64,000 nucleotides of DNA from positions 43,277 through 107,276 of the forward strand of contig RAYE01000011.1 of the NCBI GenBank assembly GCA_003612285.1, read 5' to 3'. A program made the position numbers and the translations under genes. The notes below the pieces were generated by a model, which ran no database searches, was not told the DNA's origin, and saw only the letters and a list, made by a program, of their open reading frames with translations. Below, piece after piece: positions 26,090 through 33,637 of this stretch. The stretch is from a bacterium D16-51 (lineage in GTDB: Bacteria; Bacillota; Clostridia; Lachnospirales; Lachnospiraceae). Numbering within the stretch: the first letter of the stretch is position 1; each line of letters starts with the position of its first letter.

Positions 26090-26735
26090 TGTCTTACAGG
26101 TGTCCCCGACAGCTTCTGATGAAGAAGTGAAGAGGGCGTACCGTGTACTTAGCCGTAAATATCATCCAGATGCCAATATTAACAATCCTGACAAGAAAGA
26201 GGCGGAGGAAAGGTTTAAAGAAATCCAGCAGGCGTATCAGGATATTATGAATGAGCGGGAAGCTGCAGGGAAGCAGGGGACATGGGATTCTGGTTTTGGC
26301 AGCTTTTCCGGCGGACGGTTTTACAATGAGTCAGATTCAGATGTTTATAATATGCATCTGATGGCGGCCGGAAATTTCCTTCAAAAGGGATATTTTAAAG
26401 AGGCAGATAATGTACTGAGGCAGATGGAAGACAGGGATGGGATGTGGTATTATTTTAGTGCGGTTGCCAATTCCGGTATGGGAAATAATATTATGGCATT
26501 GGAGCACGCAAAGACAGCAGTTCTTTTAGATCCAGGGAATGCAGATTACCAGAGGCTTGTGGCACAGTTAGAGGCTGGCAGGAGCTGGTATAAGGAGAGG
26601 CAGAAACCGTATCAGATGAACCAGATGGATGCTGGGGAATGCTGCATGCAGTTCTGTTATATCGGTGTATTGTGTAATTTATGCTGCGGAGGCAGTTATT
26701 ATTGCAATGGGGGATATGGGACATTTTGCTGCTGA
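26073..26735 (+). CDS. J-domain protein with cysteine-rich C-terminus
   Basis: 220 residues. The ATG at 26073 has GGAGG 6 bases before it. The J domain covers residues 3-70 ([20 protein letters not shown], then HPD in KYHPDAN), which should stimulate an Hsp70. The middle contains TPR-like helices (residues about 90-175). The tail is unusual: nine cysteines among the last 35 residues (CCMQFCY, CNLCC, FCC), able to bind metal or palmitoyl-like anchors. It overlaps the DUF5685 gene, so the two probably work together, perhaps in membrane-protein handling. Confidence 0.8.
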   Translation: MADPYNVLQVSPTASDEEVKRAYRVLSRKYHPDANINNPDKKEAEERFKEIQQAYQDIMNEREAAGKQGTWDSGFGSFSGGRFYNESDSDVYNMHLMAAGNFLQKGYFKEADNVLRQMEDRDGMWYYFSAVANSGMGNNIMALEHAKTAVLLDPGNADYQRLVAQLEAGRSWYKERQKPYQMNQMDAGECCMQFCYIGVLCNLCCGGSYYCNGGYGTFCC

Positions 26736-26770
26736 TGTTTGTTTATGTTATATAGGATGAGGTTTTAACG

Positions 26771-27004
26771 ATGCGGGAGATGACATTTAAAATGGAACGG
26801 CCAGGGCTGGTGTCGGCTGGCGATACGGTAAAAATCAGTGAAAAGAAAACAGCACTAAATTATTCGTATATTATTGAGCCGGCTGTTGCGATGTCCGGCT
26901 GTTATAAAGTAAACCAAAGGCTGAAGGCAAGGGAAGGGACTGTAAAGGAAGTAAAGCATACGGAACGTGGTTTCTACGTCGTTGTTACATTTGAGGAGGA
27001 ATAG
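26771..27004 (+). CDS. Small conserved-looking protein, unknown function
   Basis: 77 residues. GATGAGG lies 8 bases before the ATG. It is predicted all-beta: alternating hydrophobic strands and a final EVKHTERGFYVVVTFEEE strand pair, compatible with a small SH3- or OB-like barrel. It is 3 bases before a thioesterase gene, whose ribosome site lies in its end, so the two are co-expressed. I do not recognise a family. Confidence 0.6.
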   Translation: MREMTFKMERPGLVSAGDTVKISEKKTALNYSYIIEPAVAMSGCYKVNQRLKAREGTVKEVKHTERGFYVVVTFEEE

Positions 27005-27007
27005 CCG

Positions 27008-27394
27008 ATGTTGGAAAAAGGAATTGAAGGAAGGCTTGAAAGCATAGTAACTAAGGAAAATACAGCAAAAGCAATGGGAAGCGGGGAACTGGAAGTCTAT
27101 GCAACCCCTGCCATGATTGCGCTGATGGAGGAAACAGCATATAAGAGCGTAGCTTCGGAGCTGGAAGCAGGTTCGGGAAGCGTTGGGACTTTAATGAATG
27201 TAAAACATGTAGCGGCGTCTCCGGTAGGCATGAAAATCACCTGCCATTCGGAATTGGAGAGCGTGGAGGGAAGGAAGCTCACCTTTAAAGTTGAAGCATA
27301 TGATGAGGCAGGATTGATAGGGGAAGGCATTCATGAACGTTTTATCATTGTGAATAACAAGTTTCAGGAAAAAGCAGATAGTAAACTTGGTTAA
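27008..27394 (+). CDS. Hotdog-fold thioesterase (FlK-like)
   Basis: 128 residues, one hotdog domain. VYATPAMIALMEETAYKSV near 35 carries the central helix and a catalytic-type Glu. VGTLMNVKHVAASPVGMKI carries the conserved His and small residues of the fluoroacetyl-CoA-type thioesterases. GEGIHERFIIV ends the fold. It should hydrolyse a short acyl-CoA. The substrate is unknown. A terminator-like hairpin follows at 27444-27470. Confidence 0.85.
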   Translation: MLEKGIEGRLESIVTKENTAKAMGSGELEVYATPAMIALMEETAYKSVASELEAGSGSVGTLMNVKHVAASPVGMKITCHSELESVEGRKLTFKVEAYDEAGLIGEGIHERFIIVNNKFQEKADSKLG

Positions 27395-27402
27395 GAACTG
27401 CC

Positions 27403-27431
27403 TTGACAACAAAACTGATATCATTCATAAT
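27403..27431 (+). promoter_or_regulatory. Candidate promoter upstream of MarR-like/citrate synthase operon
   Basis: TTGACA (27403-27408), 17-bp spacer, CATAAT (27426-27431). A terminator-like hairpin begins about 13 bases further on, so transcripts from here would have to pass it, as in attenuation. Confidence 0.5.
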
Positions 27432-27443
27432 TAGTAAAGCTTA

Positions 27444-27470
27444 GGCAGCACCGATATGACTGCCCTTTTT
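27444..27470 (+). terminator. Intrinsic terminator or attenuator
   Basis: GGCAG (27444-27448) pairs with CTGCC (27460-27464), followed by TTTTT (27466-27470). The stem is short. It ends the thioesterase transcript and lies just downstream of a candidate promoter. Confidence 0.5.
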
Positions 27471-27504
27471 AGGAATTGTAGGAAATTATTTTTCTACAGT
27501 TCCT
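27471..27504. repeat. AGGAACTGT-family hairpin repeat, copy 1
   Basis: Left arm AGGAATTGTAGGAAA (27471-27485), right arm TTTCTACAGTTCCT (27491-27504). The right arm is identical to the copy at 37407-37420. Other copies are at 45124-45160 and 52819-52853. Confidence 0.7.
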
Positions 27505-27555
27505 TATCTAAATTGCTATGCTTCCGTTTGAAGAAGCTATTTTTTTGAGACGATG

Positions 27556-27582
27556 TTAGCACTCCCATGGGGAGTGTGCTAA
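27556..27582. promoter_or_regulatory. CIRCE-like inverted repeat before a MarR-like gene
   Basis: TTAGCACTC (27556-27564), 9-base spacer, GTGTGCTAA (27574-27582). The HrcA operator CIRCE is TTAGCACTC, N9, GAGTGCTAA, so spacing is exact and 17 of 18 arm positions match. It lies 23 bases before the start codon. It may be an HrcA site, or the regulator's own operator. Confidence 0.5.
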
Positions 27583-27604
27583 TAAAATTGAAAGGGGGAT
27601 TTTT

Positions 27605-28120
27605 ATGCAGGAAAACATAACAGAGAAGAAAAAACTAGATATTACGAAACTTTCTAATGAACTGACCTATCAGAGGTATCTTTTTAACAGGAACCAGATG
27701 AAGCAGCTTTTTCAGAAGCTTAGCGTGCCAGAATATATTGCGCTGCAGAATATATCGGAAATCAGCAAGGATTCTGCGATTTATTCGGGCAGGACATATT
27801 TGAAGGACTTAGCGGAGAGCATGCACCTTACGATCCGTCAGACCTCTAAAATGGTTGGGAATCTGAAGGACAGGGGGCTGCTGGTATGGTCGCATGACGG
27901 GGACGGAAGCGAAGGGACGTATGTGACGATTACTGAGTCAGGGGAATCGCTTTTAAGCGAACATGAGGTTTCTCTTGGGGAATATTATAAAAGGGTGATT
28001 GGCAAATTTGGGGAGGATAATTTAATTCAGCTTCTTCAGTTAATGAAACAGTTAGATACTGTAATGGGCGGCGAGCTTGAAGGATTGGAAGGAGAGGATG
28101 GCAATGAATCAGATGAATGA
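27605..28120 (+). CDS. MarR-like winged-helix regulator
   Basis: 171 residues. The winged helix spans about 45-125: RTYLKDLAESMHLTIRQTSK as helix-turn-helix, GNLKDRGLLVW, and a wing ending in TYVTITESGESLL. It lacks a cofactor domain. A GGGGG-ATTTTT leader precedes the ATG. The citrate synthase start lies inside its last codons, so the regulator and enzyme are co-made and the regulator may control this operon. The CIRCE-like dyad upstream could be its operator. The effector is unknown. Confidence 0.75.
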   Translation: MQENITEKKKLDITKLSNELTYQRYLFNRNQMKQLFQKLSVPEYIALQNISEISKDSAIYSGRTYLKDLAESMHLTIRQTSKMVGNLKDRGLLVWSHDGDGSEGTYVTITESGESLLSEHEVSLGEYYKRVIGKFGEDNLIQLLQLMKQLDTVMGGELEGLEGEDGNESDE

Positions 28121-29429
28121 TTATACAAAGCGGATGGAGCAGGTCTGCCGTAAAAATGACAGTGTTGCAAACCGTTTATATGCAGAATATGGAGTGAACC
28201 TTGGCTTGCGGGATGAAAATGGGAATGGCGTCTTAACAGGGCTTACAAATATTTCCAAGATTATTTCTTCCCATGTTGTCGGCGGGCATAAGGTGCCGTG
28301 CGACGGGCAGCTCTGGTACAGAGGCTACCGTGTGGAAAAGCTGATACAGGATTTGGGGGAGGACAAGCTGGGATTTGAAAAAATCGCATACCTGCTGCTT
28401 ATGGGGGAACTGCCTTCAAAGGAAGAGGAAGCGGAATTTGCAGGGCTGATTGGTAAATGCAGGATATTGCCGACAAATTTTACAAGAGATGTAATTATGA
28501 AAGCTCCGAGCGAAGATATCATGAATTCTATGACAAGAAGCATCCTGACGCTTGCTTCTTATGATGCGAGGGCGAAGGATACAAGCCTGAGCAATTCTCT
28601 GAGGCAGTGCATCCAGTTAATCAGCGAATTTCCATTGCTGGCAATCTATGGATACCATGCATATAACCATTTTGAAAGACAAGACAGCATGTATATCCAC
28701 CATCCTGATTCCAGTCTTTCTACGGCTGAAAATCTTTTGATGCTTTTACGGCCGAATCAGAAATATACCCAGGTGGAAGCAAAAGTTTTAGATACAGCGT
28801 TAATCCTTCATATGGAACATGGCGGCGGCAATAACTCCACTTTTACGACAAGGGTGGTAACGTCTTCCGGTTCCGACACATATTCTACCATTGCGGCGGC
28901 AATGTCTTCTTTGAAAGGGCCGAAGCATGGCGGGGCAAATATTAAGGTGATGGAGATGATGGATGATATCCGGATGCATGTTAAGGATTATTCTGATAAG
29001 GAAGAAATTGCTTCGTATTTGGGCAAGTTGATGGATAAAGAAGCGTTTGACAGGAAAGGGCTGATTTATGGCATGGGACATGCTGTCTATTCGCTGTCTG
29101 ACCCAAGAGAGAGGGTTTTTAAAAAGTACGTTGAAAATCTGGCAGAGGAAAAAGGGATGCAGGAGGATATGGCATTATACCAGAATATTGAGGAGATTGC
29201 CCCTCAGGTTATTGCAAAGAAGCGGCGCATATACAAAGGGGTAAGCCCCAATGTTGATTTTTACAGTGGTTTTGTCTATGATATGCTTGGGATTCCACGT
29301 GAATTATATACGGCGATTTTTGCAATTGCCCGTGTAGTTGGATGGAGCGCACACAGGATTGAGGAATTAATCTGTGCAGATAAGATAATACGCCCGGCAT
29401 ATATGAGCGTTATGGTAGAAAAGGAATAG
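28104..29429 (+). CDS. gltA: Citrate (Si)-synthase / 2-methylcitrate synthase family
   Basis: 441 residues from the ATG at 28104, chosen because GGAG lies 9 bases before it. An ATG two codons earlier sits too close. The acetyl-CoA and oxaloacetate site motifs are visible: LILHMEHGGGNNSTFTTRVV near 235 (catalytic His), GPKHGGANIKVMEM near 275, GMGHAVYSLSDPRERVFKKY near 323 (second His), and NVDFYSGFVYDMLGIP near 384 (catalytic Asp). It condenses acetyl-CoA with oxaloacetate. No aconitase or isocitrate dehydrogenase is nearby, so it may serve glutamate synthesis. It overlaps the regulator gene. Confidence 0.93.
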   Translation: MNQMNDYTKRMEQVCRKNDSVANRLYAEYGVNLGLRDENGNGVLTGLTNISKIISSHVVGGHKVPCDGQLWYRGYRVEKLIQDLGEDKLGFEKIAYLLLMGELPSKEEEAEFAGLIGKCRILPTNFTRDVIMKAPSEDIMNSMTRSILTLASYDARAKDTSLSNSLRQCIQLISEFPLLAIYGYHAYNHFERQDSMYIHHPDSSLSTAENLLMLLRPNQKYTQVEAKVLDTALILHMEHGGGNNSTFTTRVVTSSGSDTYSTIAAAMSSLKGPKHGGANIKVMEMMDDIRMHVKDYSDKEEIASYLGKLMDKEAFDRKGLIYGMGHAVYSLSDPRERVFKKYVENLAEEKGMQEDMALYQNIEEIAPQVIAKKRRIYKGVSPNVDFYSGFVYDMLGIPRELYTAIFAIARVVGWSAHRIEELICADKIIRPAYMSVMVEKE

Positions 29430-29453
29430 TTTGTGGCAGGAAGAGAGGGACAG

Positions 29454-30500
29454 ATGAAATCAATTTTAGAGTATGAAACCGTTGATTATGACAGGGAAAA
29501 CCATGCGCTTGTAATTATTGACCAGACGAAACTCCCAAATGATATTGTGCTGCTTTCACTGACAGCAGCACAGGATATATGGGACGCCATCTATCTGTTA
29601 AAGGTGCGTGGTGCGCCTGCAATCGGCGTAGCGGCGGCATTTGGGCTGGCAGCGCTGGCGCATCGGATTACAGCGCAGGATAAGGCTGCTTTTTTGGAAG
29701 AGTTGGCAGAAAAAAAGGAGTTTTTAAATTCTGCGCGCCCGACAGCCGTAAATCTATCCTGGGCTTTGAAGCGGATGATGGACGTCTGCCATAAAAACCC
29801 AGAAGCGCCTGTGGCGGTTTTAAAGGGGCTTTTACTAGAGGAAGCTTTTTTGATGAAACAGGAGGATATAGCGGTCTGCAGAAAAATTGGAGAATATGGT
29901 CTGGATGTTTTAAAAGATGGGGATGGAATCCTGACACACTGCAATGCCGGGCAGCTTGCCACCTGTAAATATGGAACCGCAACTGCCTCGATTTATATTG
30001 GGCAGGAAAGGGGATACCATTTCCGTGTTTATGCGGATGAAACACGCCCTCTTTTACAGGGGGCGCGCTTAACTGCATTTGAATTATATTCTGCTGGGAT
30101 TGACGTTACCCTGCTCTGTGACAATATGTCGGCAAGCCTGATGCAGCAGGGGCTTATCCAGGCGGTTTTGGTTGGATGTGACAGGGTGGCGGCAAATGGG
30201 GACACTGCAAATAAAATCGGGACTTCTGTTGTGGCGGCGGTGGCACATTATTATAAGGTGCCGTTTTATGTGTGCGCCCCGACTTCGACAATTGATTTTC
30301 ATACTCCGACAGGGAAGGAGATTGTGATAGAGCAGAGGGATGCAGCAGAAGTTTCTGAAATGTGGTATCAGAAGCCGATGACTGTAAAAGGGGTCAGGAT
30401 TTATAACCCGGCTTTTGATGTGACAGACCACAGCCTGATTACGGGATTTATTACAGAACGCGGCATTGTAAAATCCCCTGTGGATTTAAGGAACTGTTAA
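29454..30500 (+). CDS. mtnA: S-methyl-5-thioribose-1-phosphate isomerase
   Basis: 348 residues. The ATG at 29454 has GAGAGG close before it. Motifs: KVRGAPAIGVAAAFGLA near 50, THCNAGQLATCKYGTA near 161 with the catalytic Cys, GCDRVAANGDTANKIGT near 242 with the catalytic Asp, and PTSTIDFHTPTG near 285. It isomerises MTR-1-P to MTRu-1-P in methionine salvage, and homologues act on related ribose or deoxyribose phosphates. No mtnK, mtnB or mtnD is nearby. It follows citrate synthase after 24 bases. Confidence 0.92.
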   Translation: MKSILEYETVDYDRENHALVIIDQTKLPNDIVLLSLTAAQDIWDAIYLLKVRGAPAIGVAAAFGLAALAHRITAQDKAAFLEELAEKKEFLNSARPTAVNLSWALKRMMDVCHKNPEAPVAVLKGLLLEEAFLMKQEDIAVCRKIGEYGLDVLKDGDGILTHCNAGQLATCKYGTATASIYIGQERGYHFRVYADETRPLLQGARLTAFELYSAGIDVTLLCDNMSASLMQQGLIQAVLVGCDRVAANGDTANKIGTSVVAAVAHYYKVPFYVCAPTSTIDFHTPTGKEIVIEQRDAAEVSEMWYQKPMTVKGVRIYNPAFDVTDHSLITGFITERGIVKSPVDLRNC

Positions 30501-30540
30501 AACACAAGCTGCTGTTTTTGCAGCGGCTGGCAGCTTTTCT

Positions 30541-30584
30541 GGCAGATTTTACGCATGATGGTTAGAACAGCCGTGAATAGTAAC
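30541..30584. repeat. Partial copy of MITE-like repeat
   Basis: This 44-base stretch matches the reverse complement of the left end of the 190-bp element at 40279: GGCAG, GCATG, TTAGAA and the terminal GCCGTGAATAGTAA all line up with few changes. It lies in the 234-base gap between mtnA and an ABC gene. No gene was seen in that gap. Confidence 0.65.
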
Positions 30585-30734
30585 AATGAAAACCTTAAAA
30601 ATATCTGAATATTGGCTGGAATGCTTGCAGTTAAAGGGAGAATAGGATATATTGTTATTATTCGCAGCTTATCATGGTGCGCTGGTACAGTTCCTGGTAA
30701 GGCCTGTACACGAAAACCAAGAAGGAGAAAAATA

Positions 30735-31514
30735 ATGAAAGAACTGATTCAGGTAAAAAATCTTTCCAAAACCTTTTCACTTTCCGCGAAGCAGCAAAAG
30801 ATTGAAAGGACGAAGGAAAAGAAAAAAACAGCCGTTAAAGATTTATCTTTTACGGCGTATGAGGGAGAAATTTTTGGTCTGCTGGGACCAAATGGCGCAG
30901 GGAAGACAACGACCCTTCGAATGTTAGCAACGTTAATACGCCCGGATTCGGGAGATGCAGTAATTGATGGAAGCAGTATTTTATCAGATGCAGAGCAGGT
31001 TCGGAAAAAAATTGCATTTTTAACGACTGATTTAAAATTAGAAGATTTTTTTACACCAAATTATCTTTTTGATTTCTTTTCAGAGCTTCACCAGGTACCA
31101 AAGGAAACTGTAAAAGAGCGTAAAGAAATGCTTTTTCAGACGTTTGGTATTGACAAGTTTGCAGAAGTTAAGGTTGCAAACCTTTCTACAGGGATGAAGC
31201 AGAAAGTATCGCTTGCTATTTCTTTAGTACATTGGCCGAATGTTATTATTTTTGATGAGCCGACAAATGGCCTGGATGTCTTAACAGCAAAGGTTGTTAC
31301 TGATTTTTTGATGGAATTGAAAAACCAGGGGAAAACCATTATTGTTTCTACACATATTTTCAGCTTGATTGAAAAAGTCTGCGACCGTGTTGGCGTTATT
31401 ATTAATGGAGAAATGACGGTTTGCGACAGCCTGGAAAATGTACAGGCGGGTATGCCTTTAGAAGACAGGTTTTTTGAAATCTACAAAGAAAGTGTAGGTG
31501 ATACAGATGAATAA
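30735..31514 (+). CDS. ABC transporter ATPase (NatA-like)
   Basis: 259 residues from the ATG at 30735, which follows AAGGAG. Walker A GPNGAGKTTTL near 57, signature LSTGMKQK near 157, Walker B VIIFDEPTNGLD near 176, H-loop STHIF near 210. An extra KKKTAVKDLS lead-in is typical of NatA-type sodium or lipid exporters. It overlaps the permease gene by 8 bases. Together they resemble NatAB. Whether sodium is the substrate cannot be told. Confidence 0.9.
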   Translation: MKELIQVKNLSKTFSLSAKQQKIERTKEKKKTAVKDLSFTAYEGEIFGLLGPNGAGKTTTLRMLATLIRPDSGDAVIDGSSILSDAEQVRKKIAFLTTDLKLEDFFTPNYLFDFFSELHQVPKETVKERKEMLFQTFGIDKFAEVKVANLSTGMKQKVSLAISLVHWPNVIIFDEPTNGLDVLTAKVVTDFLMELKNQGKTIIVSTHIFSLIEKVCDRVGVIINGEMTVCDSLENVQAGMPLEDRFFEIYKESVGDTDE

Positions 31515-32691
31515 TTCTATATTGACAATTATGAAGAAAGAGCTGGCACGTTTTTTTGGTGATAAAAAGGTTGCTTTTTCAACAATTTTACTGCCTGGGC
31601 TTATGATTTTTGTCCTTTACAGTTTTATGGGAAGTGCGCTGACAAGCCAGTTTTCTGTAGAGGAGGACTATAAAGCAGAGTGTTATGTAATGAATTTCCC
31701 AAAAGATGATACCCTGAAAATGATGTTAAAGGAAGGGTTCCGCTTCAAGGAGATTTCCTCGGAAGAAGAGGTAAAACAGGTCAAAAAGAAGCTGCAGGAG
31801 AAGGAAACGGATTTGTGTGTTGTTTTTCCGGAAGACTTTTCTGAAAGAATTGCAGAGCCGCTTCCGGTAACTTCCAGTGCGCTTCCGCCGGAAGTACAGA
31901 TTTTTTATAATTCTTCAGAAACTTCTTCTGAGAAGGCATTCCAGACAATGTCTGGTGTTTTAAATGAGTTTGAAGGAATGCTTTCGAACCGTTTTGATTT
32001 GAATAAAAGTGACGGGGTTGCGTATGATCTGGCAAAGAAGGAAGATACAATTGGTTCGATATTTTCTTCCATGCTCCCAATGCTTTTGATGATTTTTTTG
32101 TTTTCCGGGACTCTTGCGGTTGCACCGGAATCTATTGCAGGGGAGAAAGAGCGGGGGACGATTGCAACTTTGCTTGTAACGCCGGCAAAAAGAAGCCATA
32201 TTGCGATTGGGAAGATTCTTGCGTTATCTATTATTGCATTGTTAAGCGGCGCATCAAGCACAATTGGGACGGTTTTATCCCTGCCTAAACTAATGGGGGC
32301 GGCAGGTGACTTAGATGGGTCGGTTTATTCGGTGACGGATTACCTTTTTCTGGCGGTTGTGATTTTATCTACTGTCATGGTGTTTGTTACAGTGCTTTCC
32401 CTGATTTCAGCCTATGCCAAAAGCATTAAGGAAGCGCAGTCTTATGCGACGCCTGTCATGATTCTTTTAATGGTCGTTGGGATTACTGCCATGTTTGGCA
32501 ATGGGGCTAAGGAAGAACTGTATTATTATTGCATTCCGGCCTATAACAGCGTACAGTCAATGGTGCGTATTTTTGAATTTAATGTAACGGCAGGCACGAT
32601 GCTTGTGACAGTTGTCAGCAACCTGGCCGTAACATTGCTTGGGGCATTTGTCTTAACAAAAATGTTCCAGAGTGAAAGGATTGTTGGTTAA
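31507..32691 (+). CDS. ABC-2 permease, NatB-like
   Basis: 394 residues. The first membrane helix is followed by a large extracellular segment (about 50-185). Then five helices follow, with IAGEKERGTIATLLVTPAKR near 213, the conserved NatB cytoplasmic loop. The ATG at 31507 overlaps the end of the ATPase gene. The final helices end in ERIVG. This is the channel for the upstream ATPase. The YhfC peptidase gene starts 2 bases after its stop. Confidence 0.88.
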   Translation: MNNSILTIMKKELARFFGDKKVAFSTILLPGLMIFVLYSFMGSALTSQFSVEEDYKAECYVMNFPKDDTLKMMLKEGFRFKEISSEEEVKQVKKKLQEKETDLCVVFPEDFSERIAEPLPVTSSALPPEVQIFYNSSETSSEKAFQTMSGVLNEFEGMLSNRFDLNKSDGVAYDLAKKEDTIGSIFSSMLPMLLMIFLFSGTLAVAPESIAGEKERGTIATLLVTPAKRSHIAIGKILALSIIALLSGASSTIGTVLSLPKLMGAAGDLDGSVYSVTDYLFLAVVILSTVMVFVTVLSLISAYAKSIKEAQSYATPVMILLMVVGITAMFGNGAKEELYYYCIPAYNSVQSMVRIFEFNVTAGTMLVTVVSNLAVTLLGAFVLTKMFQSERIVG

Positions 32692-32693
32692 TT

Positions 32694-33581
32694 ATGGTTT
32701 CTACATCTGTAATGAATTATTTGTTAGAGGTAGGCATCCTTGGCTTTGTATTTCCTCTTGTCGTACTGATGGCATGGAGGCTCCGGACAAGAAGAAACCT
32801 GATGCCGGCGCTTGTCGGGGCGGTAACGTTTTTTGCATTTGCAAAACTTTTTGAATCGGTTCCTTTTATGTTGTTTGTTGGCATTGACCATCCGGTTTCA
32901 AAAGTAATCCGCTCCAATGCAGTGCTGTATGCCCTTTATCAGGGGGTTTTTACCGCGCTTTTAGAGGAAACGGGGCGGTATCTGGCATTTTCTTATTTTC
33001 TTACAAAACATAAGGAGAGCCGGCAGACAGCGGTTACTTATGGAATCGGGCATGGCGGGCTTGAGTGCATGTTTGTAATCGGCTGGGGAAACCTCCAGTA
33101 TTATATGGGGGCTGTCCTGCTTAACAGCAGGGGAAAGGAAGAAATAAGTTCTTATCTGGATAAGGAGCAGTTAAAAGGGATAACATTGCAGAATATACCG
33201 GAATGTATCATGAATACGGTATCGGGGCTTTTGCTGTTTGCACTGCAGATAGCCCTTTCCGTGCTTGTGTTCCAGGCAGTACGGAATGCTGCCATTAAAA
33301 GACGGCTGATCGGTTATGCAATGTTATTCCACGCTGCGTTTTACCTGCCGCAGGGATTGTACCAGGCAGAGCTTATTATACAGCCTGTAATGGTTCTTTT
33401 GCAGCTGCTTATATTTGTTATTTTATTTATTTTAGCGTTTAATATTTATAGGAAAATGGGAGAAAATGAAAAAAAGAAGGCAAAACAGCAAAAAACTGGG
33501 GCGGTGACTCAGGAGGAGAAGGGCTGGGCATTTGCAAATAAGAAGCTGAGCAATATTGAAGAAGAAAAAAAGGAACGGTAG
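32694..33581 (+). CDS. YhfC-family intramembrane metalloprotease-like protein
   Basis: 295 residues, about seven membrane helices, with EETGRYLAF near 88 and GIGHGGLE near 119. These glutamate and histidine motifs are the conserved ones of YhfC (PF10086), a distant relative of CPBP-type membrane proteases. The C-terminus is a charged cytoplasmic tail. It starts 2 bases after the NatB-like permease, so the three genes form an operon. A role in processing or regulating the exporter is possible but unproven. Confidence 0.85.
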   Translation: MVSTSVMNYLLEVGILGFVFPLVVLMAWRLRTRRNLMPALVGAVTFFAFAKLFESVPFMLFVGIDHPVSKVIRSNAVLYALYQGVFTALLEETGRYLAFSYFLTKHKESRQTAVTYGIGHGGLECMFVIGWGNLQYYMGAVLLNSRGKEEISSYLDKEQLKGITLQNIPECIMNTVSGLLLFALQIALSVLVFQAVRNAAIKRRLIGYAMLFHAAFYLPQGLYQAELIIQPVMVLLQLLIFVILFILAFNIYRKMGENEKKKAKQQKTGAVTQEEKGWAFANKKLSNIEEEKKER

Positions 33582-33637
33582 TTCCTAAGGACAGCCATGA
33601 ATCGTGACAATGCTTTTTGCTGGAATGGGGGATTTTG

